Source of the DNA: Candidatus Onthovicinus excrementipullorum | GTDB lineage: Bacteria; Bacillota; Clostridia; Oscillospirales; Acutalibacteraceae | Direction of reading: 5' to 3' | DNA length: 64,000 nucleotides | Assembly: GCA_018712345.1 (NCBI GenBank) | Contig: DVHG01000002.1 | Coordinates: 1 to 64,000, forward strand | In this document: positions 15,924-24,094 of the stretch, one piece after another | How the letters are laid out: every line of letters begins with the position of its first letter | Numbering within the stretch: the stretch's first letter is position 1 | Translations under genes and position numbers: made by a program | The notes under the pieces: generated by a model | What the model was told of the DNA's origin: nothing | Databases searched by the model: none | Seen by the model: only the letters and a program-made list of their open reading frames with translations

Positions 15924-16643
15924 TTAATTTTCCACGCCAATTACGGAGAATGGGTATTTCATAATGGTCTCCGGAATGACGAAGTTTACAAAATTGGCTG
16001 CATGGCCTCTGGAATCATAGATCCAGCGCGCCAGCTCAACCACACGCGGGTTTCCGCGGATGTTCAGCAACTCTCGCTCTTTTGGGGTGGGTGGGCGCAT
16101 TACCAGCTGCATATTCACCTTTTCCACGGAAAAGCCCTTCAGGCTGAGCATGGCGTGCGCGACGGAGTCCTCCGGGCTGAGCCGATCGAGGAATTCCGAA
16201 TACTCTGTGGAAAAGTAGGTGTCCTCCACCGCGATGGGAAAGCTCCCGGTCATCCGGATCCTTTTGAGATGCCGGATGACCGTCCCGGCCCCAAAGCCCG
16301 CCGCCAGTGCACCGCCAGCAGCCATAATCCGGTCTTCTACGATCTGGCTGTTACAGTCAAGCCCCAGCCGCTTCAGGGAATAATTCAGAGAGATCAGCGG
16401 TTCAAACGCAAGGGTGGAGCCTCCTGTGTTCACGCGTGTGCGGCTGCCGCGCTGCTTGGTGATGATTCCCTCCCGCTCCAGCGCGGACAGGGCCGTGCGC
16501 ACTGTGGCGCGGGAGACATCAAACTGCCGCGCAAGCTCGTCCTCTGAGGGGAGAGTCCCATCCGGGGGGATATTCCCGGTCAGAATCGCCTGCAGCAGTG
16601 CATCCTTCACTTTTATATGGAGCGGAACAGATTTTCCATGCAT
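15924..16643 (-). CDS. GntR-family regulator with UTRA sensor domain
   Basis: Starts MHGKSVPLHIKVKDALLQAI at 16643, 239 residues. N-terminal winged helix: LPSEDELARQFDVSRATVRTALSALEREGIITKQRGSRTRV. Residues 80-239 form a UTRA ligand domain (RHLKRIRMTGSFPIAVEDTYF, PRVVELARWIYDSRGHAANFVNFVIP), which in HutC/TreR-type regulators binds small acids or sugar phosphates. It is divergent from the flavoprotein operon and the operon promoter has a perfect 10-bp palindrome at the start point, so this protein is most likely its repressor. Ligand unknown; glycerol 3-phosphate or a related phosphate is a reasonable first guess. Confidence 0.92.
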   Translation of the reverse strand: MHGKSVPLHIKVKDALLQAILTGNIPPDGTLPSEDELARQFDVSRATVRTALSALEREGIITKQRGSRTRVNTGGSTLAFEPLISLNYSLKRLGLDCNSQIVEDRIMAAGGALAAGFGAGTVIRHLKRIRMTGSFPIAVEDTYFSTEYSEFLDRLSPEDSVAHAMLSLKGFSVEKVNMQLVMRPPTPKERELLNIRGNPRVVELARWIYDSRGHAANFVNFVIPETIMKYPFSVIGVEN

Positions 16644-16699
16644 GATAAGCGCCTCGCTCTCCGTAAAATTAAAAAAAGTAAACAAAAAGTTCAAATCTC

Positions 16700-16748
16700 T
16701 TGACAATAGTATAGTAAATTGTTAGAATAAAGTCAAGATGTACGTACA
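16700..16748 (+). promoter_or_regulatory. Promoter of the flavoprotein operon with palindromic operator
   Basis: TTGACA (16700-16705), 17 bases, TAGAAT (16723-16728). TGTACGTACA, a perfect 10-bp palindrome, lies at 16739-16748, about +4 to +13 from the expected start: a good place for repression by the divergent GntR protein. Confidence 0.8.
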
Positions 16749-16776
16749 ACTCGTTTCTACAAAATAAATCTTTAAC

Positions 16777-16836
16777 GCCGGAAGGGCCTGCAGGGATGCG
16801 GCTATTCCTTCCGGCTCCCGGCCGTCTAGCGCCGGG
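16777..16836 (+). promoter_or_regulatory. Two strong hairpins in the operon leader
   Basis: GCCGGAAGG (16777-16785) pairs with CCTTCCGGC (16807-16815), and CCCGGC (16817-16822) with GCCGGG (16831-16836). No T-run follows, so they are not terminators. They could stabilise the mRNA or be part of an unclassified regulatory leader. Confidence 0.5.
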
Positions 16837-16865
16837 ATTTCAGAATTTAAAGGAGGTCAGGTGCG

Positions 16866-18758
16866 ATGTCCTCTTCGGAAGAAAAGCGCAGGCTTGCACG
16901 TCTGCGCGAAGAAATCAGCGGGCTCGGCATTCGGGAGGCGGAGGTCTCCGTCTTCCGCAGGAGCATCCGGCTCTCGGGCGGTTGTGACGATTGGAAATCG
17001 ATTGTCCGGGCCGGGAAAAAGGCCGCCAAGCTCGGTTACAAGGGCGTTGTCAATGAGATTGAACTCGACGGCTTTACGCCTCCACCCATCCGCCGCAGTA
17101 AAATTGAGGACGGCGCAATCGACGGTGAACGCCCGGATGTCCTTGTCATCGGCGGCGGCGTCATTGGGTGCGCCATTGCGCGGGAACTGCGTAAATGGGA
17201 TATCTCCGTACTGCTGTGCGAAAAGGAGAGCGACGTCGCGATGCACGCCTCTTCCCGCAACGACGGAATGATTCACCCCGGCATCGCCTCCCATATCGGC
17301 TCGCTACGCGGGAAGATGAACGTTGAGGGAAACCTGATGTACACCCAACTGTGCAAGGATCTGAAGATCCCGTTCAAGCGGTATGGCAACTTTATTCTCT
17401 ATTCGGACCATCTGTTCGGCGTCGGTGGACGTGCCGTGCTCGGCGCGCGTGCCAGGGCGTTCGGCATCCCGGGCGGCCATGTGGACCGCCGCCGCATGCA
17501 TGAGATGGAGCCGAATATCACAGATGAGGCGCTGGGCGCATTCAGCTACCCGATGAGCGGCGTGCTCTCCCCGTATAAGCTGACCGTTGCGCTGGCGGAA
17601 AATGCGGTGGAGAACGGTGCGCAGGTGTCGCTGGACACCATTGTCACCTCCATGGAGATGGAGCACGGCCGGATCGCGGCCGTACATACAAACCGCGGCA
17701 CCGTATACCCACGCCTGGTGGTCAATGCGGCTGGCGTGTTCAGCGATGTCATCGCAAAAATGGCGGACGACCAGTTCTTCACCATCCATCCGCGCAAGGG
17801 AGAGCTCGTCATCCTCGATAAAAAGAAGGGCAGGCTCGTCCAGCGGTCCATGGGCCTCGTCTCCGTCAAGGCTGCCACGTCCGATACCAAGGGCGGCGGC
17901 GTCATGCGGACCATTGACGGAAATGTCCTCGTCGGGCCGGACGCCTATGAGCAGCCGCTGCGGGAGGATTTCAGCACGCATGCCGACCACATCGACGCCA
18001 TTTTGGAAAAACATCTGCCCCTGATTAAGGGGTTTGCCAAATCGGACGTCATTACATACTTTGCGGGCGTACGCGCCTCCAACTATGAGGAGGAGTTCAT
18101 CGTTGAGCGCTCGGAGCAGGTTGATAACCTCGTCCACGCGGCGGCGATCCAGTCCCCCGGTCTGGCGAGCGCCCCGGCCATCGCCAAGCGGATTGCGGAG
18201 ATCAGCACGGCGGCACTGGGCGAGCAGATGGACGTCCATAAAAACGACCGGTTTGATCCGGTGCGCAAGGCCGCTCCGGTGCTCAAATACATGAGCTTGG
18301 AGGAGAAGCAGAAGCTGATTGAGAAGAATCCCGATTACGGCGTCATTATCTGCCGGTGTGAGGAGATCAGCAAGGGCGAGATCATCGACTGTATCCACTC
18401 CCCGATCCCCGTCACCTCGCTTGACGGCATCAAACGCCGTGTCCGTCCCGGGATGGGACGCTGCCAGGGCGGCTTCTGCTCCCCACTGGTGACAAATATC
18501 ATCGCACAGGAGACGGGCCTGAGGCCTGAACAGATCACAAAGAACGGCGATGGCACCGAGTTCCTCTACGGCCCCACGAATAAGGGCACGGGAAAGACAT
18601 CGGCTGAGACGAAGGCCCCGGCTAAAAAGGCGCCGGCCCGCAAGGCCCCTGCAAAGGCAGCTGCGGGAAAGGCGGCCGCCGGCACACAGAAGAAATCTGC
18701 AAAAAAAGCGCCTGCCCAAAAGGGTGCGGCAAAAAAGAAAGGGGGCGCTGAAGCGTGA
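16866..18758 (+). CDS. GlpA-like FAD dehydrogenase with BON-like N-terminus and Lys/Ala/Pro-rich tail
   Basis: 630 residues. About 1-70 resemble a BON domain (VSVFRRSIRLSGGCDDW to GYKGVVNEIELDGF). Then an FAD domain of the DAO/GlpA class (VLVIGGGVIGCAIARELRKWD). Near residues 490-550 is a BFD-type [2Fe-2S] domain with CRCEEISKGEI and GMGRCQGGFC. The last 55 or so residues are a low-complexity tail of Lys, Ala, Pro and Thr, like histone H1 tails. GlpA-type enzymes oxidise sn-glycerol 3-phosphate to DHAP at the membrane with GlpB/GlpC; relatives act on 2-hydroxy acids. It is coupled by overlap to a GlpB-like flavoprotein and a DUF1667 protein, the usual trio in Clostridia. The BON front and basic tail are not part of the classical enzyme. 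Confidence 0.85.
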   Translation: MSSSEEKRRLARLREEISGLGIREAEVSVFRRSIRLSGGCDDWKSIVRAGKKAAKLGYKGVVNEIELDGFTPPPIRRSKIEDGAIDGERPDVLVIGGGVIGCAIARELRKWDISVLLCEKESDVAMHASSRNDGMIHPGIASHIGSLRGKMNVEGNLMYTQLCKDLKIPFKRYGNFILYSDHLFGVGGRAVLGARARAFGIPGGHVDRRRMHEMEPNITDEALGAFSYPMSGVLSPYKLTVALAENAVENGAQVSLDTIVTSMEMEHGRIAAVHTNRGTVYPRLVVNAAGVFSDVIAKMADDQFFTIHPRKGELVILDKKKGRLVQRSMGLVSVKAATSDTKGGGVMRTIDGNVLVGPDAYEQPLREDFSTHADHIDAILEKHLPLIKGFAKSDVITYFAGVRASNYEEEFIVERSEQVDNLVHAAAIQSPGLASAPAIAKRIAEISTAALGEQMDVHKNDRFDPVRKAAPVLKYMSLEEKQKLIEKNPDYGVIICRCEEISKGEIIDCIHSPIPVTSLDGIKRRVRPGMGRCQGGFCSPLVTNIIAQETGLRPEQITKNGDGTEFLYGPTNKGTGKTSAETKAPAKKAPARKAPAKAAAGKAAAGTQKKSAKKAPAQKGAAKKKGGAEA

Positions 18759-19996
18759 AGGAGATTTATGACGTGATCGTCCTCGGCGGCGGCCCCGCAG
18801 GACTCGCCGCAGGGATCAGCGCCACCCAAAAGGGTGCGAGTGTCCTGATCATCGAGCGTGAGGCGCGCATGGGCGGTATTTTAAAGCAGTGCATTCATGA
18901 CGGATTCGGCCTGGTCCGCTTCGGCGAGCGTCTGACTGGCCCTGAGTATGCGGGTCGCTTTTACAAAGAGATGCTGGAGATGGGGATTGACCACATCGTC
19001 AACGCCTTTGTGACCGACGCGGAGAAAAAGCCGGACGGCAGCTTTGCCCTTACTGTGCAGAGCGCGCAGGGGATCAAATTTTTCCACTGCAAGGCGCTCG
19101 TACTCGCGTGCGGCTGCCGGGAACGCACCGCGAAACAGGTCTTTATCCACGGCGATCGGCCTGCCGGCGTATTCACGGCCGGTACGGCACAGCACTTTGT
19201 CAACATCTCCGGCTACATGCCGGTGAAAAAATGTGTCATCCTCGGCAGCGGCGACATCGGCATGATTATGGCGCGCCGCCTCACGCTGGAGGGCGCCGAG
19301 GTTGAAGGTGTATATGAGATCAAGGATACCCCTGCGGGTCTGGCGCGCAACATCGCCCAGTGCCTGGACGACTACAATATCCCGCTGCACCTCTCCACCA
19401 CGGTCACGCGTGTCATCGGCGCCAAGCACGTGGAGGCCGTTGAGGTTGCCAGGGTGGATGAGAAGATGAAGCCCATCCCCGGCACGGAGCGCATGATCGA
19501 GTGCGACTCCCTGATCCTCTCCGTCGGCCTGCTGCCGGAGAATGAGATCGCCGAAAAGCTGGGGGTGGAGATCGATCCGGCGACGAAAGGGCCGTACGTG
19601 GACCAGACGTTTATGACCAGCGTGCCAGGCGTATTTTCCTGCGGCAACGCGCTGCATGTCAATGACCTGGTTGACTATGTCTCTGAGAGCGGGGAGCTGG
19701 CGGGCGCCTATGCGGCACAGTACCGGCCCGGCCGCCGTGTGCGGGTAAAGATCGACTATGACGGCAAAAAGTTTGCCTATGTGGTCCCGCAGTATTACGA
19801 TGTGATGCGCCAGGATGATCTGACGATGTATTTCCGCCCGCGCCGCGAGCAGAAAAAGCCGTCCGTGCAGCTGTGCGTGAATGAGGAGACAGCCAAGCGC
19901 AAAAAATACATCCATCTTTCCCCCTCGGAGATGGAGCAGCTCACGCTGAAGATCGATCATCCCGTGACCCGGGTAGCGCTGAAAATGGAGGTGTGA
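18755..19996 (+). CDS. FAD/NAD(P)-dependent oxidoreductase, partner of the GlpA-like protein
   Basis: 413 residues from a GTG that overlaps the previous stop (GTGA). N-terminal FAD-binding fold IVLGGGPAGLAAGISATQKGASVLIIE; a GGILKQCIHDGFG block; CGCRERTAKQ; then a second nucleotide-binding fold CVILGSGDIGMIMARRL and a C-terminal GVFSCGNALHVNDLVDYVSESGELAGAYAA that closes the FAD site. This subfamily is nearly always next to GlpA-like and DUF1667 proteins and probably passes electrons from the dehydrogenase to a quinone, ferredoxin or NAD. No redox-active CxxC of thioredoxin-reductase type is seen. Confidence 0.88.
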   Translation: MKEIYDVIVLGGGPAGLAAGISATQKGASVLIIEREARMGGILKQCIHDGFGLVRFGERLTGPEYAGRFYKEMLEMGIDHIVNAFVTDAEKKPDGSFALTVQSAQGIKFFHCKALVLACGCRERTAKQVFIHGDRPAGVFTAGTAQHFVNISGYMPVKKCVILGSGDIGMIMARRLTLEGAEVEGVYEIKDTPAGLARNIAQCLDDYNIPLHLSTTVTRVIGAKHVEAVEVARVDEKMKPIPGTERMIECDSLILSVGLLPENEIAEKLGVEIDPATKGPYVDQTFMTSVPGVFSCGNALHVNDLVDYVSESGELAGAYAAQYRPGRRVRVKIDYDGKKFAYVVPQYYDVMRQDDLTMYFRPRREQKKPSVQLCVNEETAKRKKYIHLSPSEMEQLTLKIDHPVTRVALKMEV

Positions 19997-20000
19997 GGCT

Positions 20001-20363
20001 ATGGCGGAACAAGTGAGAGAGATGACCTGTATCGTGTGCCCCAACGGCTGCCGCCTGACCGTGACGGCTGATGGGGAGAATATTACCGTTACCGGAAACA
20101 TCTGCAAAAAGGGCGAGCAGTTTGCCCGGGAGGAGATGACGCACCCGATGCGCACCATCTCCAGCACCGTGGCGACATCGTTCCCGCACTTCCCGCGGCT
20201 GCCCGTGAAGACAAAGGACGTGATCCCCAAGGAGGATATTTTCAAGGCCATGGACCGCATTAATGAGGTCCTTGTGACGGAAAAGGTCCATGTGGGGGAT
20301 GTCATCATCCCGGATGTCTGCGGGACGGACATCGTGGCCACGGAGGATATCCCGGACTGCTGA
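20001..20363 (+). CDS. DUF1667 protein, cysteine-rich
   Basis: 120 residues, four bases after the previous gene. CIVCPNGCRL near the start and a third/fourth cysteine in NICKKGEQFA suggest a metal or iron-sulfur site. The rest is PMRTISSTVAT...PVKTKDVIPKEDIF, typical of DUF1667. Always found with the two flavoproteins upstream; presumably the third subunit of the same electron-transfer complex. Confidence 0.88.
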   Translation: MAEQVREMTCIVCPNGCRLTVTADGENITVTGNICKKGEQFAREEMTHPMRTISSTVATSFPHFPRLPVKTKDVIPKEDIFKAMDRINEVLVTEKVHVGDVIIPDVCGTDIVATEDIPDC

Positions 20364-20420
20364 TCCGGCATTTTGATCCAAATAGAAATTCGGTTACTGA
20401 TAATAAGGAGGACCGCTTTT

Positions 20421-22196
20421 ATGAAAAGAAAAGTAGAAGAATTTTACCCCGACTGGTACCACGAGGAGGCCCCCAAAGGCTCCTGGCGCTCCATCCTCAA
20501 GTGGGGCGATCCGAATGAGTTCAAGGCCCCCAGCCGCGCGCTCTACCGCATGATGAAGGACGTCTTTAATATGACGGATGACGACTTCAAGGAGAAAAAA
20601 GAGATGGGCCTGGAAAAGGTTGAGTATGACAGCCCGTCTCACTTCACGGAGCAGCAGCTCAAGGATCTGGCGGCGATCGTGGGCGAGGACAACGTGACTA
20701 CGGATGATTATGCCCGCCTGTCCGTCGCGTACGGCAAGACGATGATCGACCTGATGCGTCTGCGCAAGCACATCGCAGAGAATTTGCCTGATGCGGTTGT
20801 CTACCCGCGCTCCCATGAGGATATCGTCAAGCTTGTCAAATACTGTAACGACAATAAGATCCCCATGTACGTCTATGGCGGCGGCTCTTCCGTCACCCGG
20901 GGCGTGGAGCCGATGTGCGGCGGCGTCTCGCTTGACATGCGCAAGAACTTCAATAAGGTTGTCCGTTTCAGCGAGCACAATCAGACCATCACTGTGGAGG
21001 CCGGTATGAGCGGCCCCAGGCTGGAAGAGATCCTCAACCATGCGCCGGAGATCCTGCACGCCAAGGGCCGGTACACCTGCGGTCACTTCCCGCAGTCGTT
21101 TGAATATTCCTCCGTCGGCGGCTGGGCCGTCACCCGCGGCGCTGGCCAGAACTCCAGCTACTACGGCAAAATCGAGGATATCGTCATCAGCCAGACCTAT
21201 GTCACCCCGATCGGCATTATCAAGTCCGATGAATGTCCGCGCAACGCGACCGGCCCGTCCATCGATCAGATCATGATGGGCAGCGAGGGTACCTTTGGCA
21301 TCCTGACGCATGTGACGCTACGTATTTTTAAGTACATGCCGGAGAACCGCTTCCGCTTCAGCTATGTGTTTAAGGACTGGAACTCTGCCGTCACAGCCGC
21401 CCGTGAGATCATGCAGGGTGAGTTTGGCTATCCGTCCGTGTTCCGCGTCTCCGATCCGGAGGAGACGTCCATCGGCTTCCGTCTGTACGGCGTGGCCGAT
21501 ACGCCGATCGATACCATCCTCAAGGCACGCGGCTATGAGGACGGCAAGCGCTGCCTGATGCTCGGATTCACGGAGGGTGAGCGCCACTTCAGCCACAATG
21601 TCCGCCGCAGGATCGCCCGCATCTGCCACAAGTACGGTGCCATGTTCACCACCGGCATCGTCACCAAGGCGTGGGAGCACGGCCGCTTCCGCGATCCGTA
21701 TCTGCGCGAGGATATGGGCGACTACGGCCTGATGCTCGACACGCTCGAGTGCTCGGTCAACTGGGATAACTTTATGGATGTCTATAAACAGGTACGCAAG
21801 TACTGCAAATCCCGCCCGAACACGATCTGTATGACGCACATGTCCCACTTCTATCCGCAGGGGGCCAACCTCTACTTCATCTTTGAGGCGAAGATGAGTG
21901 AGATCGACGAATACCTTGAGTACCAGTACGGCATCATGGACCACATCCAGAAGGCCGGTGCGTCGATGAGCCACCACCACGGCATCGGCAAGATGACCGC
22001 CCCGTGGCTGGAGGGCCAGATCGGCTCAAAGGAGCTTGATATTTACCGCACGCTCAAAAAGCACTTCGACCCGAACAATATCATGAATCCGGGCGGAACG
22101 CTTGCGCTCGATCTCCCGGACGAGGAGCGCCGCGACAACAAGGGCATCCTCGAGGGCAAGAAGGCCGAAATCCCGCACTACGACTGCGACGATTAA
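20421..22196 (+). CDS. FAD-binding oxidase, alkyl-DHAP synthase (AGPS)-like
   Basis: 591 residues from the ATG at 20421, with AAGGAGG 8-9 bases upstream. N-terminal segment FYPDWYHEEAPKGSWRSILKWGD is typical of alkyldihydroxyacetone-phosphate synthases; the PCMH-type FAD domain holds PRSHEDIVKLVKYCNDNKIPMYVYGGGSSVTRG and GMSGPRLE, GSEGTFGILTHVTLRI; near the C-terminus SMSHHHGIGKMTAPWL carries the histidine triad used in catalysis by AGPS. That enzyme swaps the acyl chain of acyl-DHAP for an alkyl chain to make ether lipids. In this operon DHAP would be supplied by the GlpA-like enzyme. A related 2-hydroxy acid oxidase role is the main alternative. Closed by a strong terminator. Confidence 0.8.
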   Translation: MKRKVEEFYPDWYHEEAPKGSWRSILKWGDPNEFKAPSRALYRMMKDVFNMTDDDFKEKKEMGLEKVEYDSPSHFTEQQLKDLAAIVGEDNVTTDDYARLSVAYGKTMIDLMRLRKHIAENLPDAVVYPRSHEDIVKLVKYCNDNKIPMYVYGGGSSVTRGVEPMCGGVSLDMRKNFNKVVRFSEHNQTITVEAGMSGPRLEEILNHAPEILHAKGRYTCGHFPQSFEYSSVGGWAVTRGAGQNSSYYGKIEDIVISQTYVTPIGIIKSDECPRNATGPSIDQIMMGSEGTFGILTHVTLRIFKYMPENRFRFSYVFKDWNSAVTAAREIMQGEFGYPSVFRVSDPEETSIGFRLYGVADTPIDTILKARGYEDGKRCLMLGFTEGERHFSHNVRRRIARICHKYGAMFTTGIVTKAWEHGRFRDPYLREDMGDYGLMLDTLECSVNWDNFMDVYKQVRKYCKSRPNTICMTHMSHFYPQGANLYFIFEAKMSEIDEYLEYQYGIMDHIQKAGASMSHHHGIGKMTAPWLEGQIGSKELDIYRTLKKHFDPNNIMNPGGTLALDLPDEERRDNKGILEGKKAEIPHYDCDD

Positions 22197-22208
22197 ACTG
22201 TTAACTCT

Positions 22209-22240
22209 AAAAATCCACCTCTGACCAGAGGTGGATTTTT
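22209..22240 (+). terminator. Terminator of the flavoprotein operon
   Basis: AAAAATCCACCTCT paired with AGAGGTGGATTTTT and further T, symmetrical. Confidence 0.92.
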
Positions 22241-22496
22241 TTCAGACTTTTTAAAAAATACTGAAGTGGTGCTCCCCGCGCGGAGGGAGAACGTTTTTAA
22301 CAGCAGGCGGGGCAGAGCGGAGAGCTGCATCCTGTGATCTAATTTGGGCAGTTAAAAGTGTACTGGCAGGGGATGATGGCATGCAGGGGAATTTACCGTG
22401 TTTACATCGGTCCTTTGGATTATGGGAGCAAATTGCGCCCGGTGATTGGGTGACTAAATTTTGGAGGCCTGTACGCGGTATAAGTCCCGTGTGAAT
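22241..22496. other. Intergenic stretch, nothing recognised
   Basis: About 255 bases with no reliable gene, repeat or structure before the promoter at 22497. Confidence 0.5.
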
Positions 22497-22525
22497 TTGA
22501 CAATTCCGCAGCGATATATTAGAAT
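22497..22525 (+). promoter_or_regulatory. Sigma-A promoter of the DUF2752 operon
   Basis: TTGACA, 17 bases, TAGAAT, then a start about 25 bases before the gene at 22556. Confidence 0.85.
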
Positions 22526-22555
22526 AAAATAAATTTTGATCTGAGGGTTGTTGAA

Positions 22556-22942
22556 ATGAGACGGGATGTCGCGGTCTGCGCACGTGGAAAAAAGGTGGCA
22601 ATCGGCGCAGTGATAATTCTCTGTGCCGTGGCAGCCGGTGTGGCCGTGCTCCTGTGGACGCCGTTTCGAATCCCGTGCCCATTTTATGAGCTGACCGGCA
22701 TGCAATGTCCGTTTTGTGGGGGGACACGTATGACCCTCTCCCTGCTGCAATTTGACTTTATGGCGGCCTTTTCCTATAACCCCTACCTGTTTATGGCGAT
22801 ACCGGCGCTGCTTCTCTTTGCCGGCGCCTGGGTAGGGCGGTATATCCGCACGGGGAGAAGCAGACTCGCAGTATGGCAGAAAGTTTTTTTGATCGCTCTG
22901 ATCGCCGCCGGTATTGTGTTTACCATCCTGCGGAATCTGTGA
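22556..22942 (+). CDS. DUF2752 membrane protein
   Basis: 128 residues, three hydrophobic helices (about 13-36, 75-94, 105-124). The DUF2752 signature is clear: PCPFYELTGMQCPFCGGTRMTLSLLQFDFMAAFSYNP, with conserved cysteines in PCPF...CPFCGGTR. Function unknown. First of three or four small genes that follow closely. Confidence 0.88.
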   Translation: MRRDVAVCARGKKVAIGAVIILCAVAAGVAVLLWTPFRIPCPFYELTGMQCPFCGGTRMTLSLLQFDFMAAFSYNPYLFMAIPALLLFAGAWVGRYIRTGRSRLAVWQKVFLIALIAAGIVFTILRNL

Positions 22943-22964
22943 AAATTTAATGTGAGGGATCATT

Positions 22965-23507
22965 TTGAAAAAGTCACTCAAGGTTATACTCTGCGCCACC
23001 GTTTATATTGCGGCGATCGCCGGGCTGTCCGTCGTTTTTACAGTGGTGGGGGAGCCCGGCAACGCGCCGGGGACCATCTCTTCGGGGGAGGTTCCCGCTT
23101 ATCAGGCGCCCGCGGGGCAGAATACCAATGCCTCACTGACCGGGTGGACTGCCGAGCCATCCCAGGGGGAGGAACACTGGATCTCGCCGGGCGGATCGGC
23201 CCGTTTTATCGTAAAGCGGGCGGCGGCATATCAGGAGGATTTGGAAGCATACGCAAAAGCAAATGTCAGCTCTATTGAAATGGAGCGTGTTGAGGAGCTC
23301 TCCGCGCTTGCGTGCGGGGAGATCGGCGGGCGGCAGACCTATGTGTATGCATATGCCGATTTCGGCCAGAAACCGGTCCAGTACCGGAAGATCTATATTT
23401 TCAATACGAATAATCGGACCTACGGCGCAATGGGGGTCACTGAAAACCGCGAGGCCTTGGAGGAGATCGGGTTTGATTCGATTGTAGCCGGTTATCAGTT
23501 TGAGTAA
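22965..23507 (+). CDS. Membrane-anchored protein of unknown function
   Basis: 180 residues: short basic start, one hydrophobic helix (about 7-29), a low-complexity Pro/Ala/Thr linker, then an exported domain (FIVKRAAAYQEDLEAYAKANVSSIEMERVEEL, GGRQTYVYAYADFG, IYIFNTNNRTYGAMGVTENREALEEIGFDSIVAGYQF). The domain is of the general PsbP/DcrB-like type (strand-rich with late hydrophobic FDSI motif), which is a fold impression only. Stop overlaps the next gene's start. Confidence 0.7.
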   Translation: MKKSLKVILCATVYIAAIAGLSVVFTVVGEPGNAPGTISSGEVPAYQAPAGQNTNASLTGWTAEPSQGEEHWISPGGSARFIVKRAAAYQEDLEAYAKANVSSIEMERVEELSALACGEIGGRQTYVYAYADFGQKPVQYRKIYIFNTNNRTYGAMGVTENREALEEIGFDSIVAGYQFE

Positions 23508-23980
23508 TGGGGGCTTTTAACGTGAATGCAAAGGAAAAACGTGCACAGGCGCAGGAGCTTTTCCGCGCCGGATACAACTGCTCCCAGTCTGTTTTTGCCG
23601 CTTTTTCAGATGAGATCGGCATGAGCCGGGAGACGGCGCTCATGGTCTCTGCGGGGCTGGGTGGCGGTGTGGGCCGCATGCGCGAGGTGTGCGGGGCCAT
23701 GGGGGCACTCGCCATGCTGGCAGGATTCCGCCATCCGATGAAGGATGGCCGCGATATTGACGGCAAAAGGGAAATTTACCGCCTGGTGCAGCAGATGGCC
23801 GCCGAGATGCGCGCGGCAAACGGTTCAATCATCTGCAAGGAACTGCTCGGCCTGAAAAAGGCGGAGGGCTCTCCACAGCCGGAGGCGCGCACCGATGCGT
23901 ATTATAAAAAGCGCCCCTGTCCGGAGATTATTGGCCGTGCGGCAGAGATCGGATGGCGGATTCTTTTTGAAGAGACGTGA
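23507..23980 (+). CDS. C_GCAxxG_C_C family redox protein
   Basis: 157 residues. Conserved cysteines in GYNCSQSVF, REVCGAMGALAML (the GCAxxG-like centre, here CGAMGA), SIICKELLG and RPCPEII fit the family named by that pattern; such proteins are small, cysteine-rich and often near redox genes in anaerobes. ATG at 23507 overlaps the preceding stop (TAATG). A GTG at 23522 or ATG at 23525, after GGGGG, are alternative starts. Role unknown. Confidence 0.85.
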   Translation: MGAFNVNAKEKRAQAQELFRAGYNCSQSVFAAFSDEIGMSRETALMVSAGLGGGVGRMREVCGAMGALAMLAGFRHPMKDGRDIDGKREIYRLVQQMAAEMRAANGSIICKELLGLKKAEGSPQPEARTDAYYKKRPCPEIIGRAAEIGWRILFEET

Positions 23981-24094
23981 GCGCAAGGCCGTGCGGGCAC
24001 TTTTGGCATATTCTCTTTCAGCGCACCGCCCGATTGTCCCGGCGGATCTGAAGCGGGATGAACTGAAAATTTGATACGGAGGAGGTCATTTGCG

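Noticed and set aside
22660..22680. T-loop-like TTCGAATCCC string suggesting a tRNA
   Set aside because: It lies inside the DUF2752 gene and no acceptor or anticodon stems surround it. No tRNA was found in the window.
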